A stretch of 51,892 bases of DNA from positions 1 through 51,892 of IMG/VR virus record IMGVR_UViG_3300042691_006664; one strand, given 5' to 3'. Within the stretch, counting starts at the first letter, position 1; each line of letters opens with the position of its first letter. Shown one piece after another: positions 36,752 to 46,375 of this stretch. Both the position numbers and the translations under genes were made by a program. Source of the stretch: a virus. Under the pieces are notes generated by a model. It ran no database searches and had not been told where the DNA came from. It saw nothing but the letters and a program-made list of their open reading frames with translations.

Positions 36752-37413
36752 CACCTGCTGAAGTCATAACCGAGTGCCGCCGATTGCTGAATGACACGGT
36801 GACCCCGTATCGTTACAGCGATACGTCGATGCTCGGTTATGTCAATCAGACGATCAAGCGCATGGCCATCCTGCGCCCTGACCTGTTTGGGGAAATGGGT
36901 GAAATCCCCACGGCGGCTGGCACCACTATCCAGTCGCTCCCCGCCGGGGCGCATCGCCTGATCGACATCTATCAGGTCAAGGACGGCGATGCCGTGACGG
37001 AGGTCGACCGCGAGACCATGGCCCGTAACCACCCCTCGTGGATGACTGAGGCTGCCGCCGCACCGGTCAATTTCATGCGCCATGTGCGCAACCCGACCAA
37101 GTTCTTCCTCTACCCGCGTCCGCCTGCGGACACCATATTGATCGGTGAGTACGCGGTGACGCCCGCCAATTACACTGCCGACGCCGAGATCGCTGTCCTG
37201 CCCCCATCTTACATGGGCGCTCTGGTTGACGGCGTGATGTTCCTTGCTTCCTCCATCGACGATGAGCATGTGAACTCGGGCCGCGCCGGGGTCTTCCTTG
37301 AGAGCTTCACCCAGCAGCTTGGTGTGGCATTGCAGAACCGCCCAGTGACTGATAGCAAGATATCCGGTATGCAGCCTTCTCGCGCTGGTTCTGAACTTGG
37401 CGAGGTGATGTAA
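36748..37413 (+). CDS. Head-tail adaptor / tail tubular protein A-like
   Basis: A 221-residue protein (GTG start at 36748). It opens with the helical adaptor pattern TPAEVITECRRLLNDTVTPY followed by YSDTSMLGYVNQTIKRMAIL, and later has FMRHVRNPTKFFLYPRPPAD. It is a pattern seen in phage adaptor proteins that sit under the portal and receive the tail nozzle. A helical end (GVFLESFTQQLGVALQNRPV) completes the fold. Adjacent to a second adaptor-like gene. Confidence 0.76.
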   Translation: MTPAEVITECRRLLNDTVTPYRYSDTSMLGYVNQTIKRMAILRPDLFGEMGEIPTAAGTTIQSLPAGAHRLIDIYQVKDGDAVTEVDRETMARNHPSWMTEAAAAPVNFMRHVRNPTKFFLYPRPPADTILIGEYAVTPANYTADAEIAVLPPSYMGALVDGVMFLASSIDDEHVNSGRAGVFLESFTQQLGVALQNRPVTDSKISGMQPSRAGSELGEVM

Positions 37414-38183
37414 TGGCTACTGCGACCTTCGCCTCGCTCCTGCCGAAAATCCTCCCCTCAATCCCCGGGGCACCTCAGCCTCTGGTGGTCCAGCATCTGC
37501 GGGACGCGGCTATCCGCGCCTGCGAGACTTCCCTGTTGTGGCGCTACACCCCGCCGCCATTCGATCTACAACCCGGGTCGCACGAGAACCTGTTTCGCAA
37601 GCCGCAGGAGACTGCGGTTCACGTGATTTTTGGGGCTACCTGCAACGACCGGCCCCTTACCAAGGCTACGCTGGAAGAAGCCATCTGCATGTATCCCGAG
37701 TGGGCCGACCGGTTCAACGGGTTGACGGGGGATCAGCTTTGGTCGCTCACCGATCCCGGTACGCTGAATGCCGAGGAGTTCAACGAGCTTCTGTACAACG
37801 GCAGCACCGACATCGTGATCCCGGCGGAAGCATATGAAGGTGGCAGCGAGCCGCGCTACATCACGCAGCTTACCCCCGAGAAGTATATTGTCCTGCCTTT
37901 GCCCGGGGCGGATGAGGTCTACACGTTGCGCATGTTCTACGCACTGAAGCCCAGCAAGACTGCCAGCGGTATGGATGAGGTAATCCTCAACGAGCTTGAG
38001 GACGCGATTATCCATGGCGCGCTGCAGCAGCTTCTGGTGATGCCCAAGGTTACGTGGAACGACAACGTACTTGCCAGCTACCACGCCCGTCAGTTCCTGT
38101 TCCGACTGACGGAGCGCCGAGCGCGGGCCAATCTGAACAACAACCGCAGCAGCTTGACGGCTCGCGGCGGGTCTTTTTCTTAG
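37413..38183 (+). CDS. Second head-tail adaptor-like tail protein
   Basis: A 256-residue protein starting in the TAATG junction with the previous gene. HLRDAAIRACETSLLWRYTP near the start, AICMYPEWADRFNGLTGDQL in the middle and ALKPSKTASGMDEVILNELE near the end are patterns I know from podophage tail-completion proteins. The second half has strands and a helical end (SYHARQFLFRLTERRARANL). It probably forms part of the connector between portal and nozzle. Confidence 0.72.
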   Translation: MATATFASLLPKILPSIPGAPQPLVVQHLRDAAIRACETSLLWRYTPPPFDLQPGSHENLFRKPQETAVHVIFGATCNDRPLTKATLEEAICMYPEWADRFNGLTGDQLWSLTDPGTLNAEEFNELLYNGSTDIVIPAEAYEGGSEPRYITQLTPEKYIVLPLPGADEVYTLRMFYALKPSKTASGMDEVILNELEDAIIHGALQQLLVMPKVTWNDNVLASYHARQFLFRLTERRARANLNNNRSSLTARGGSFS

Positions 38184-38192
38184 GGGGTTTAG

Positions 38193-39458
38193 GTGGGTAT
38201 TGTCCTAGCAAATAACGCCACATCCCTTCTGGCCTCAGACATCAGTGACGCCGCTGGCACGCTGACTGTTACGTCTGGCGAAGGCGCGTTGTTCCCGAGC
38301 CCTGCCCCGGGGGATTACTTCTATGTCACGCTGCTCGACAGCGACGGCAATATGGAGATCGTCAAGGTCACCGCCCGCACCGTGGATGTTTTCACGATTG
38401 TGCGTGCGCAGGAGGGTACTCTTGCGGCTGCCTTTGCAACCGGTGCCCGGGTTGAACTGCGCATCACTGCGCAGACTGTTCTGGATACTGTGGATGTTGC
38501 TGTAGCCGCCGTAACCCTCGCTGATTTCGGTGTCACGGCCAGTGCCGCTGAACTTAACAAGCTGGATGGTGTCACAGCCAGTGCTGCGGAACTGAACGTC
38601 CTAGATGGCGTCACGGCCAGCACTGCAGAACTGAATATCCTTGACGGTGTGACTGCGTCTTCCAGCGATCTGAACAAGCTCAATGGCATGACTTCGTCTA
38701 TCAGTGAGTTGAATATCCTGACGGGCGTTACAGCTACGGCTTCCGATATCAACAAGTTGTCTGGGCTCACTGCCAGCACGTCGGAACTCAACAAGCTGTC
38801 CGGCGTCACGGCGACGACCTCCGAGATCAACAAGCTGGCGGGCCTCACGGCTTCGACTGCCGAGTTGAACAAGATGACTGGCGTCACTGCGACGACCGTC
38901 GAGATCAACTATCTGGCCGGTGTGACCTCCGGTATCCAGACGCAGATCAACGCGTTTGCCACGTTCCCCTCCGGCTCCGTGATTGCCTTCGCCGGTAGCG
39001 CAGCCCCCGCTGGCTGGATTTTGTGTGATGGGCAGGCGATCAATCGCACCACTTATGCTGCGCTGTTTGCCGTGATCAGCACGACATTCGGTGCCGGTAA
39101 CGGGTCGACCACGTTCAATATTCCTGACATGCGCGGGCGTGTCGCTGCTGGCAAGGACAACATGGGCGGTGTCGCAGCCAACCGCCTCACCGGGACTTCC
39201 GGCGGTGTCACCGGCACGACGCTCGGCGCTGTCGGCGGTGCCGAGGCGCACACGATGACCATTGCCGAAATGCCCGCCCACCAGCACACGATCTATTACG
39301 ATCAGGAGACACCTGATGGCGGCAGCGGTGACAACGCCGCGTGGGACCTGAGCCCGACAACCGGTTCGCGCAACTCGCTTACTTCCAGTGTGGGTAGCAG
39401 CACGGCGCATAATAACGTCCAGCCGACCATGGTTATGAACTACATCATCAAGACATGA
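38193..39458 (+). CDS. Tail fibre with 13-residue repeats and collar domain
   Basis: A 421-residue fibre (GTG start at 38193, AGGGGG five bases upstream). Residues 1-110 are the virion-anchor module shared with the 21748 gene. Residues 113-242 contain ten perfect-length 13-residue repeats of the type GVTASAAELNKLD, expected to form a thin coiled or beta-helical stalk. Residues about 258-335 form a phage tail collar domain (GSVIAFAGSAAPAGWILCDG, FNIPDMRGRV). The C terminus has the HNNVQPTMVMNYIIKT end typical of this family. Most likely a receptor-binding short tail fibre. Confidence 0.88.
   Translation: MGIVLANNATSLLASDISDAAGTLTVTSGEGALFPSPAPGDYFYVTLLDSDGNMEIVKVTARTVDVFTIVRAQEGTLAAAFATGARVELRITAQTVLDTVDVAVAAVTLADFGVTASAAELNKLDGVTASAAELNVLDGVTASTAELNILDGVTASSSDLNKLNGMTSSISELNILTGVTATASDINKLSGLTASTSELNKLSGVTATTSEINKLAGLTASTAELNKMTGVTATTVEINYLAGVTSGIQTQINAFATFPSGSVIAFAGSAAPAGWILCDGQAINRTTYAALFAVISTTFGAGNGSTTFNIPDMRGRVAAGKDNMGGVAANRLTGTSGGVTGTTLGAVGGAEAHTMTIAEMPAHQHTIYYDQETPDGGSGDNAAWDLSPTTGSRNSLTSSVGSSTAHNNVQPTMVMNYIIKT
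38529..38918 (+). repeat. Ten in-frame 39-bp repeats
   Basis: Ten consecutive units of exactly 39 bases coding for GVTASxAELNxLD-type repeats. Nucleotide copies have diverged mainly at third positions, so the array is old rather than recently expanded. Confidence 0.88.
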
Positions 39459-42100
39459 CCGCGATCAAGATCACCAAGTTTGTCGGCACGGCTCCGCGCA
39501 ACAGCCCGGAGCTTTTGTCCGACACGTCGGCGCAAGTTGCCCGGAACGCCAAGCTGTATTCCGGCGACCTGATCCCGTATCCTACACCTGTCGTGACTGG
39601 CAACACCGCGCGTACCGGTGAGATCAAGACACTCTATGGCATCCGTGGGCATAACCAGAGCACGGTCAAGTTCCTGTCTTTCAACAACAAGGTGGATATC
39701 GTTACCCCGGCGACCGACAAGCTGGAGGAGCACCGGTTCTATTACAGCGGCGACGGCAAGCCAAAGGTAAGTACGTACGATTTGGCCACCGAAGGGAGCG
39801 CAGGTCCCTACCCCATTGACTATTACGAGCTTGGGCTGCCCCTGCCCAAGCTGAAGCCGACTGCCGTAGCTACGGCGTTCACTGCCGCAACGGCGCTTAC
39901 CTTCAAGCGCGACAATGCCAACACGGTTACCGTTACCACGGCGAACCCGCATAACCTAAAGACTGGCGCTGTGGCGTCGATCAGCGGCTTTACCTATCGT
40001 ACGGGCACGTACACGCGCAGCACCACGACGATCACTGTCACTATTACCGCTCATGGGCTTACCAGCGGGGCCACGATTTTCCTTGAGTTCATATCTGGCG
40101 GGGCTACGACCAACAACTACACCATCATTGTTACGAGCGTGGATACGTTCACCTGCACTGACACCGCGTCTGGGACTATCTCCTCCAGCAACGTGAAATG
40201 GGATATCCGCGATCTCAACACAATCGCAGAAGTGGCCGTTATCAACCCGACGACGATCACATACACCTCCGCTGGTCCTGCCATTGCCGAGACTTCTGTA
40301 GTGAAGGTCGGTGCCTACACGCAGGTGGCCAGTGCCACCGCGACGATCACTCTGGCCGCGCATGGGCTTGCGACGGGTAATCAGGTGTATCTGGAGTTTA
40401 CTTCCGGCACAGCCACTGACGGCGTGTACTCAGTCACTGTGCTGACTAGCTCCACCTTCACAGTCGTTGTGCCTGTCAGCACTACGACAAGCGGCAACGT
40501 GAATGTCTATCTCGTCGTCGGCATTGTCGACCTCGGTGATCAAGTGCAAGGCCGGTCGTATCTCTACACATGGTTCACTCCATGGCGCGAAGAAAGCATT
40601 GGCTCCGAGCCCATTGAGCCGTTGTATATCCGTGAGGGGCAGACGGTCACCATCTCCAATCTCCCAACCGTGGCCCCTACAGGCAAGAACAATATCCGTG
40701 GTATCAGGCTTTACCGTACCATCGCCACGCTGACAGGCGCGGATTTCTTCCTGCTCAAGACCCTGTGGTTCCCGGCTTACATCCGGTCGATCTCGCGCAC
40801 CAACGGTACTGTGAGTGTGACGCTTACCCAGTATCATAACATGCTAGTCGATGACCGGTTCAAACTGGTGTCTGATGTCGAGCCCGCGTTTGATGTTACG
40901 GACGGCGTAGTTACCCGCATTGTTAATTCGGACACGTTCGAGTACGCTCTCCCCGGCGTCGACATCCCCGAGGTCGAGTACGCTGGGCGGCTGTATTATG
41001 ACATTGCCGAGAAAAAGACGAACCCTGCCCGCTACTGGGGGCTGGACGACAACTACCTGTTCACGGATGATTTCAACTACCGCAGCCTGCTGACGCTCCT
41101 GCGCACGACAGAGTACGAACCGCCGCCCGAGACCCTGCAGGGGCTTACGGTCCTGCACAACGGGATCATGGCGGGCTTCGTCGGGAACGACCTGTATTTC
41201 TCGGAACCCAACCAGTACCATGCGTGGCCGAGCCAGTACCGCCGGTCATTCGAGTACGACATCGTGGCGCTTTCTTCGTTCGGCGGCTTCCTGCTGGTAC
41301 TGACCAAAGGGTTCCCGTATCTCGTCGAAGGTAATACCCCGCAATCCATGGTGCCGCAGAAACTCTCGGTCATGTATCCCTGTCTGTCCGCGACCTCCGT
41401 GGCGCAGACGAATTTCGGTGTCGTGTGGTCTACGCACGACGGCCTTGCCGTGTTCGGCTCCACGGCTGCCAGCCAGCTTCTTACCAAGGCTGTGCATCAC
41501 AGCGACACGTGGACCGATGGCACTGTACCCAGCGAGCTTGTGGGCGCGGTGTTCAAGGAAAACTACATCGGCTCCACGCGCAGCTATGCGCTGACCCTTG
41601 AGAGTGTCGACGGCGAGGAAGGCACGGGGCTATCCTTCGTCGATCTCGACTTCAACTTCAGCGCCTCATGGTTCGATAACGAGGAGAACGTCCTCTACAC
41701 CACCAGCGGCACCAGCGGCGATATCTACCAGTGGGACGACCGTAGCCAGCAGTCCATGACTGCCCGGTGGAAATCCAAGGTGTTCGTCACCCCCACCCCC
41801 GTAAATCTGGGGGCCGCGCGCGTCGTGGCAGATTACGACGGTCAGAGCGCCAGCCCGTTGTGGGAGACGGTCGAGAGTACGTGGCTTACTTCTACCCAGC
41901 AGTGGGACGGCGGTGCTACCCTGACGTTCAACCTCTACATTAACAAGCAGCTTGTTTTCACCACGACCCGCACGGACGGCGGCGTCTTCCGCCTGCCTGC
42001 CGGGTACAAGAGCGACACGTTTGAGGTTGAGGTCATCAGCCCGCTTCGTGTACGCTCCATCCATCTTGCGGAAACCCCTCTCGGATTGGCGACGGTGTAA
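39455..42100 (+). CDS. Tail nozzle / tail tubular protein B-like
   Basis: An 881-residue protein, coupled to the fibre gene by ATGA. Residues 1-130: FVGTAPRNSPELLSDTSAQV and PYPTPVVTG, the opening typical of podophage nozzle proteins (NSPxLL...AxxxxN..L). Residues about 150-355 hold three related beta modules (PHNLKTGAVASISGF; HGLTSGATIFLEFISG; HGLATGNQVYLEFTSG). The rest is mixed beta with FEYDIVALSSFGGFLLVLTK and VWSTHDGLAVFG. It most likely forms the short tail tube. Confidence 0.82.
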   Translation: MTAIKITKFVGTAPRNSPELLSDTSAQVARNAKLYSGDLIPYPTPVVTGNTARTGEIKTLYGIRGHNQSTVKFLSFNNKVDIVTPATDKLEEHRFYYSGDGKPKVSTYDLATEGSAGPYPIDYYELGLPLPKLKPTAVATAFTAATALTFKRDNANTVTVTTANPHNLKTGAVASISGFTYRTGTYTRSTTTITVTITAHGLTSGATIFLEFISGGATTNNYTIIVTSVDTFTCTDTASGTISSSNVKWDIRDLNTIAEVAVINPTTITYTSAGPAIAETSVVKVGAYTQVASATATITLAAHGLATGNQVYLEFTSGTATDGVYSVTVLTSSTFTVVVPVSTTTSGNVNVYLVVGIVDLGDQVQGRSYLYTWFTPWREESIGSEPIEPLYIREGQTVTISNLPTVAPTGKNNIRGIRLYRTIATLTGADFFLLKTLWFPAYIRSISRTNGTVSVTLTQYHNMLVDDRFKLVSDVEPAFDVTDGVVTRIVNSDTFEYALPGVDIPEVEYAGRLYYDIAEKKTNPARYWGLDDNYLFTDDFNYRSLLTLLRTTEYEPPPETLQGLTVLHNGIMAGFVGNDLYFSEPNQYHAWPSQYRRSFEYDIVALSSFGGFLLVLTKGFPYLVEGNTPQSMVPQKLSVMYPCLSATSVAQTNFGVVWSTHDGLAVFGSTAASQLLTKAVHHSDTWTDGTVPSELVGAVFKENYIGSTRSYALTLESVDGEEGTGLSFVDLDFNFSASWFDNEENVLYTTSGTSGDIYQWDDRSQQSMTARWKSKVFVTPTPVNLGAARVVADYDGQSASPLWETVESTWLTSTQQWDGGATLTFNLYINKQLVFTTTRTDGGVFRLPAGYKSDTFEVEVISPLRVRSIHLAETPLGLATV

Positions 42101-42450
42101 TGGCACGCTTCTATGGCATCCCGGCTGTATCCTACGAGAACACCGACCCGCTGACTTCGCGCGTGCTGTCGGCGCTGAAGGAGAATGTCGAGCTTCTTAC
42201 CGGCCAGCGCGGTGAGGTTGATCTGGATAGCACTGCCATCACACGCGGGCAGATTACTACCCCGACCGTAGAGGCCGAGTTTACAGGTTTGACAGCCAAG
42301 GGCGCTGGGCTGCGGCTGACGGAAGGTACTGTCCCGCAGTATGAGGATTACTTAAAATTGCTGCGCGACATGCAGCTTTTGGCCTATGATGTGGCCGTAC
42401 TGCGAAACACGGTGAACACTTTGCTGGCGCAGTTGAGGAGCAACCAATGA
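42100..42450 (+). CDS. Small tail-associated protein
   Basis: A 116-residue protein in a TAATG junction with the nozzle gene. MARFYGIPAVSYENTDPLTS, then VLSALKENVELLTGQRGEVD and a C-terminal coiled-coil-like helix (YLKLLRDMQLLAYDVAVLRN). The LKENVELLTGxRG stretch is a pattern I know from proteins encoded next to podophage tail genes. Function unknown. Confidence 0.68.
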   Translation: MARFYGIPAVSYENTDPLTSRVLSALKENVELLTGQRGEVDLDSTAITRGQITTPTVEAEFTGLTAKGAGLRLTEGTVPQYEDYLKLLRDMQLLAYDVAVLRNTVNTLLAQLRSNQ

Positions 42451-43232
42451 ACGACGGTATGACCCCCGGCCTGTCCGGTATCCTCAATATGAGCACCATG
42501 ATGACCCCCCTCGACCTTGGGGCGTACGGCGCGAACAACAACCCCGGCAGCGGCGATGCGTCCGCGCTGATGCCGTCGTTCGAGCTTGGCGGCATGGTCG
42601 GCCCCGGTGGCTCGCCTGTCCGCCCGAACATCCCCGGTATGCCCGGGTTATCCAGTGGCCCGTCCGAAGGAGGTATGGGTCCGCAGCAGATGGAAATGGA
42701 GGCACGCCGCTTTGTCCAGCAGAACCCCCAGCAGGTTGCTGAAATCCGTGAGGCCGTCGAAGAAGCACTCGCGGACGGGGATATCACGATGGATCAGGTC
42801 CAACTCCTCACCAATATGGCGAAAGTGGCTCTCCAAAACCCGGAGATGTATCCAGCCCTGAAGCAGTCCATTGTCACCCGGGGAATTCTGGAAGAAGACG
42901 AGCTTCCGCCCGAGTTCGATCAGGGGACGATGTTTGTCCTGCTGCTGATCGGGCAGATCATCCAAGCTCCCGTGCAGGGAGGGATGCAGCAGCCCGCCAT
43001 CCCGGGCGCTGCGAATGCTGCCGGGGGCGCGCCGCCTGCCGCTGCCCCCGGCAGCGCCCAGCCTATGCCGTCGATGGAGGCGGGCGGGGCCTTGCCGCCC
43101 AAGAGCGCGAACCCCAACGGCTCGATCCCGATCAATGCACACGAAGGAGAATATGTTATACCGCGTAATGTCGTAGCGGCGAAGGGCACAGACTTTTTCG
43201 ACAAGCTCGTACAAAGCTATACACAGACGTAG
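42447..43232 (+). CDS. Virion-associated protein, probably internal
   Basis: A 261-residue protein rich in Met, Gly and Pro at both ends (GMVGPGGSPVRPNIPGMPGL). It has a helical core (RFVQQNPQQVAEIREAVEEA, MDQVQLLTNMAKVALQNPEM) and a C-terminal motif (INAHEGEYVIPRNVVAAKGT DFFDKL, residues about 230-255) that I know from proteins in the same position in related podophages. GAGGAG precedes the ATG at 42447. Likely part of the ejected or tail-hub protein set. Confidence 0.7.
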   Translation: MNDGMTPGLSGILNMSTMMTPLDLGAYGANNNPGSGDASALMPSFELGGMVGPGGSPVRPNIPGMPGLSSGPSEGGMGPQQMEMEARRFVQQNPQQVAEIREAVEEALADGDITMDQVQLLTNMAKVALQNPEMYPALKQSIVTRGILEEDELPPEFDQGTMFVLLLIGQIIQAPVQGGMQQPAIPGAANAAGGAPPAAAPGSAQPMPSMEAGGALPPKSANPNGSIPINAHEGEYVIPRNVVAAKGTDFFDKLVQSYTQT

Positions 43233-43267
43233 GAATGATGTAGCATCGTCCGAATAAAGGTACCGCC

Positions 43268-44281
43268 ATGGGTCTCTGGAAGTCCATCAAGAATGCCGCC
43301 AAGGGTGTCGGCAAGTTCATCAAGAAGAACTGGAAGACCATCCTCGGCGTTGCTGCGGCTGTTGCCATTCCATTCGCGGCTCCTGCTATCGGCGGGCTTC
43401 TCGCGGGCAGCGCCTTCCTCTCCAGCGTAGCCCCCGGTGTCGCCAGTTTCCTAGGGGGTAATCTAGGGGCCGGTATGATCGGTGCCGGTCTCGGCGCTGG
43501 CGCTGCCGCTCTGACCGGCCAGAACCCCCTGCTTGGTGCTGCTCTCGGTGGCGTCGGCGGCTTCGCAGGTTCGGCTCTGGGCGCTGGTGGTATGTTTGGC
43601 GGTGGCGGGCTTACCGGTGTCCCTACGGGCGCAAGTGCTGTCGTCCCGGCCACGGGTGGGATTATCGACATCGGCGGTGCCACGGTCAACGCTGCCACGG
43701 GCATGGCTGCAGGTGCAGCCGCCAGCAGTTCTGGTTCCGCTATCGGTGTTCTGGCGTCTAAGCTGGCAGCCAACCCACAGTCTCTGGGCGCGCTGGGCCA
43801 GCTTGCCATGGTGATGTTCAACAAGGACATGACCGAACTGACGCCCGAGGAAGAAGCCCAGCTTCAGGAGGTGGCTGCTCAGGCAGCGACCAACCGTGGC
43901 CTGTTCGAGACGCAGGTGATGGAAGCCCGGAAACTTATTCAAGCGGGTACACCTAACCCCGAGCAGGCGTATGCCAACGCACGTATGCAGACCGATGCCC
44001 AGCTTGGCGAGAACAGGCGCTCCATGCCCGCAGGGCTGCAGGAGGCCGACGAGCGCAAGGGTGCCATCGAAGGCACCAAAGCTGGCCTGCAGAACGTCGC
44101 TCTTGATTATGTACAGGCGGCGCAGACCCGCCGTGCCGGTGTCCAGTCGCTGCCGGATGGCGCGCCCACCGGCTACAACCAGCTTGCCATGCCGACGTAC
44201 AACTCACTCTATGAGCGGCAGAACGATTACAACGAGCAGATCAGCAAGGGCGTCGGTGCCCTGTTCGGCTCTCTGGCTTAG
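43268..44281 (+). CDS. Internal virion / ejection protein, membrane-active
   Basis: A 337-residue protein. A basic amphipathic N terminus (WKSIKNAAKGVGKFIKKNWK) leads into hydrophobic Gly/Ala stretches (ILGVAAAVAIPFAAPAIGGL; LGAGMIGAGLGAGAAALTG) out to about residue 140, then a helical soluble part (ELTPEEEAQLQEVAAQAATN). This is the look of podophage ejection proteins that insert into the host membrane to form a DNA channel. It sits just before the transglycosylase gene, as T7 gp14/15/16 and similar sets do. Confidence 0.72.
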   Translation: MGLWKSIKNAAKGVGKFIKKNWKTILGVAAAVAIPFAAPAIGGLLAGSAFLSSVAPGVASFLGGNLGAGMIGAGLGAGAAALTGQNPLLGAALGGVGGFAGSALGAGGMFGGGGLTGVPTGASAVVPATGGIIDIGGATVNAATGMAAGAAASSSGSAIGVLASKLAANPQSLGALGQLAMVMFNKDMTELTPEEEAQLQEVAAQAATNRGLFETQVMEARKLIQAGTPNPEQAYANARMQTDAQLGENRRSMPAGLQEADERKGAIEGTKAGLQNVALDYVQAAQTRRAGVQSLPDGAPTGYNQLAMPTYNSLYERQNDYNEQISKGVGALFGSLA

Positions 44282-44290
44282 GGGGTATAA

Positions 44291-46366
44291 ATGGCCGCAC
44301 CGCGCGAGTATTCCGGCAAGGGCTTTATCCTTGGCGGTGTGACCGACGAGACGCCCGATTGGCTGGGGTCTTACGACGCGGGTGTGCAAGGTGCCCAGCA
44401 GCAGACTACCACCCGGCTGAACCAGCGGGAAACCCGCCAGCGCATGGGGCAGAACGCCGCTGAAGAAGCGCGGCGTGCGCAGATTTTTGCTAACCAGCAA
44501 GCTGATCGTAATACCCTTATCGACGAAACCGGTAAGGCGACAGGTGCGTCCGACGTTCCGTTCAACGCTACGCCCGGTCCCGGGCTTATGCCCCTACAGG
44601 ATATCCCCGCCCCGCAAGCTCCGTCCCCGGGGCTGATGACCGAGCCCACATCTAATCAGCCGACAGCCCTGACCCGCGATCAGTTTCTTCAGATGCTTCC
44701 TGAGTGGGCGGGCTATGAAAGCGAAGCTGGCCTGCCACCGGGGTTCCTTGAGCGTACAGCCATGCTGGAGAGCAGCAACGGCACGAATTTCCGCGAAGGT
44801 TCCCAGTATATCGGTGTGTTCCAGATCGGCGCTGGTGTTGCCAAAGACTTCGATGTGACACCCGAGCAGCTTAAAGACCCGCGTGTCAACGCACAGGTGG
44901 CAGCCAAGCTCGCAAAGCGTAACGCTAGTGTATTGCGCGTATATCTTGGGCGCGACCCGCAACCGTGGGAGCTTTACCTTGCCCACCAACAGGGGGCAGC
45001 AGGTGCGGCGCACTTACTCAGTAACCCTGATATGAATGTTGTTGACGCCCTGACAAAGGCTTACAGCGGCGGTAATCCTGAGCAAATTCGTACTAGAGTT
45101 ATGGAAATAATCACCGCCAACGGCGGCAACCCGCAGATGACTGCCGGTCAGTTCGCTCAGGTCTGGGCAAGCAAGTACGGCGGTGGTGTGGGTGTCGGCT
45201 CTGATCCCGGTGTCAAAGATGTACCGGTTATCCCCGGTGCCCAGTCTCAGGCGTCCCGCCCGGGGCGCATGGACTCCGGCACAGCCCGCCTCCCCAACAT
45301 GCCGAATGTATCTTCGGGCGTTCCGGTCGAACCTGTGACCGGCGGTGGCAAAAGGGATATCCCTGCTGGGCTGATGATGGATGCGCCCGCCGCTCCTACT
45401 GCCCCCGGGCAAGTGTCGATCAACGCCAATGGCGTGCCGGTTACTGGCGCTCCTGCCGCACCGCAGCAGGCTGGCCTGCAGACCGCTTCTGAGTACGTGC
45501 CGCCGAACGTGACGAACGACGAGGCTATGCCCCGCGTGTCACAGGAGGATTATGCCGGTCTGGATATGCCCGGGCGCGGGTCGATTGCCGACCAGATCAT
45601 GCGCTCCCCCGCTGGCCAGCCTGCTGCCCTCCCCGAGTCGGGGATGTACCTTATCGAACCCGCGCGGATCACCAACGAGCGGCGTCTGCTTGCGGCCAAG
45701 CGCGGCCTGCTACAGCGGCAGCTTGAAACCGCCAAGCGCCTCCGTGACGTTGCTACGATCACCGATCTCCAAAACAAAGACTTTGAGATTGTCGCGGCTG
45801 ACAACCTCTTGCAGGCCATGGAAGTCATTGCCGGTATGCAGCAGGGCGACGATGAGCAGTTCGCTCAGACCCTGTCCGGTTTGACCCAAGGCAGGCAGCG
45901 TCTGCAGCCGCGCTCCGATGGCAAGTTCAATGTGTACTGGGACGGCAAACTGCAGAGCGAAGGCGTCGACCGCAACCAGATCATCGCTTCGCTGCGGATG
46001 CAGTACGACCAACAGTATCAGGCGCTTGTTGCCCAGCGCGTAGCTTCGGCGCAGGAGCGCGAGGGTAAGGTCCTCGACAGCCAACTCAAGCAGAGCGAAG
46101 AAATCACCAAGCAGCAGGCCATCATGTACAAGGATGTGGCCATCGAACAACTCAAGCGGTCGTACCCGGCGGATGCGAGCGTCAACTTCGATGCTGCCAC
46201 CGGCAGGCTGGTTGTTGTGCCGGATCAAGGCAGGGGGCAACCCGAGATGTGGGAGATCGCACCTGTTATGGGAACAAACGGCCAGCCTGTCGAGGATGGC
46301 GCTGGTAACCAGAAGATGGAACTGCGGCGTGTTAACACGGCGGGTAGCTCCGTACCGGTACAATAA
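44291..46366 (+). CDS. Internal virion protein with soluble lytic transglycosylase domain
   Basis: A 691-residue protein. Residues about 135-285 form an SLT domain: FLERTAMLESSNGTNFREGS with catalytic E160, then YIGVFQIGAGVAKDF and LYLAHQQGAAGAAHLL, ending with PQMTAGQFAQVWASKYGGG. The rest is Pro/Ala/Gly-rich linker (290-460) and a long helical C-terminal part (RRLLAAKRGLLQRQLETAKR). It should cut peptidoglycan locally as the phage injects DNA. Similar domains occur in T7 gp16 and N4-type virion proteins. AGGGGGT before the ATG at 44291. Confidence 0.88.
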   Translation: MAAPREYSGKGFILGGVTDETPDWLGSYDAGVQGAQQQTTTRLNQRETRQRMGQNAAEEARRAQIFANQQADRNTLIDETGKATGASDVPFNATPGPGLMPLQDIPAPQAPSPGLMTEPTSNQPTALTRDQFLQMLPEWAGYESEAGLPPGFLERTAMLESSNGTNFREGSQYIGVFQIGAGVAKDFDVTPEQLKDPRVNAQVAAKLAKRNASVLRVYLGRDPQPWELYLAHQQGAAGAAHLLSNPDMNVVDALTKAYSGGNPEQIRTRVMEIITANGGNPQMTAGQFAQVWASKYGGGVGVGSDPGVKDVPVIPGAQSQASRPGRMDSGTARLPNMPNVSSGVPVEPVTGGGKRDIPAGLMMDAPAAPTAPGQVSINANGVPVTGAPAAPQQAGLQTASEYVPPNVTNDEAMPRVSQEDYAGLDMPGRGSIADQIMRSPAGQPAALPESGMYLIEPARITNERRLLAAKRGLLQRQLETAKRLRDVATITDLQNKDFEIVAADNLLQAMEVIAGMQQGDDEQFAQTLSGLTQGRQRLQPRSDGKFNVYWDGKLQSEGVDRNQIIASLRMQYDQQYQALVAQRVASAQEREGKVLDSQLKQSEEITKQQAIMYKDVAIEQLKRSYPADASVNFDAATGRLVVVPDQGRGQPEMWEIAPVMGTNGQPVEDGAGNQKMELRRVNTAGSSVPVQ

Positions 46367-46375
46367 GAGGGCGAC

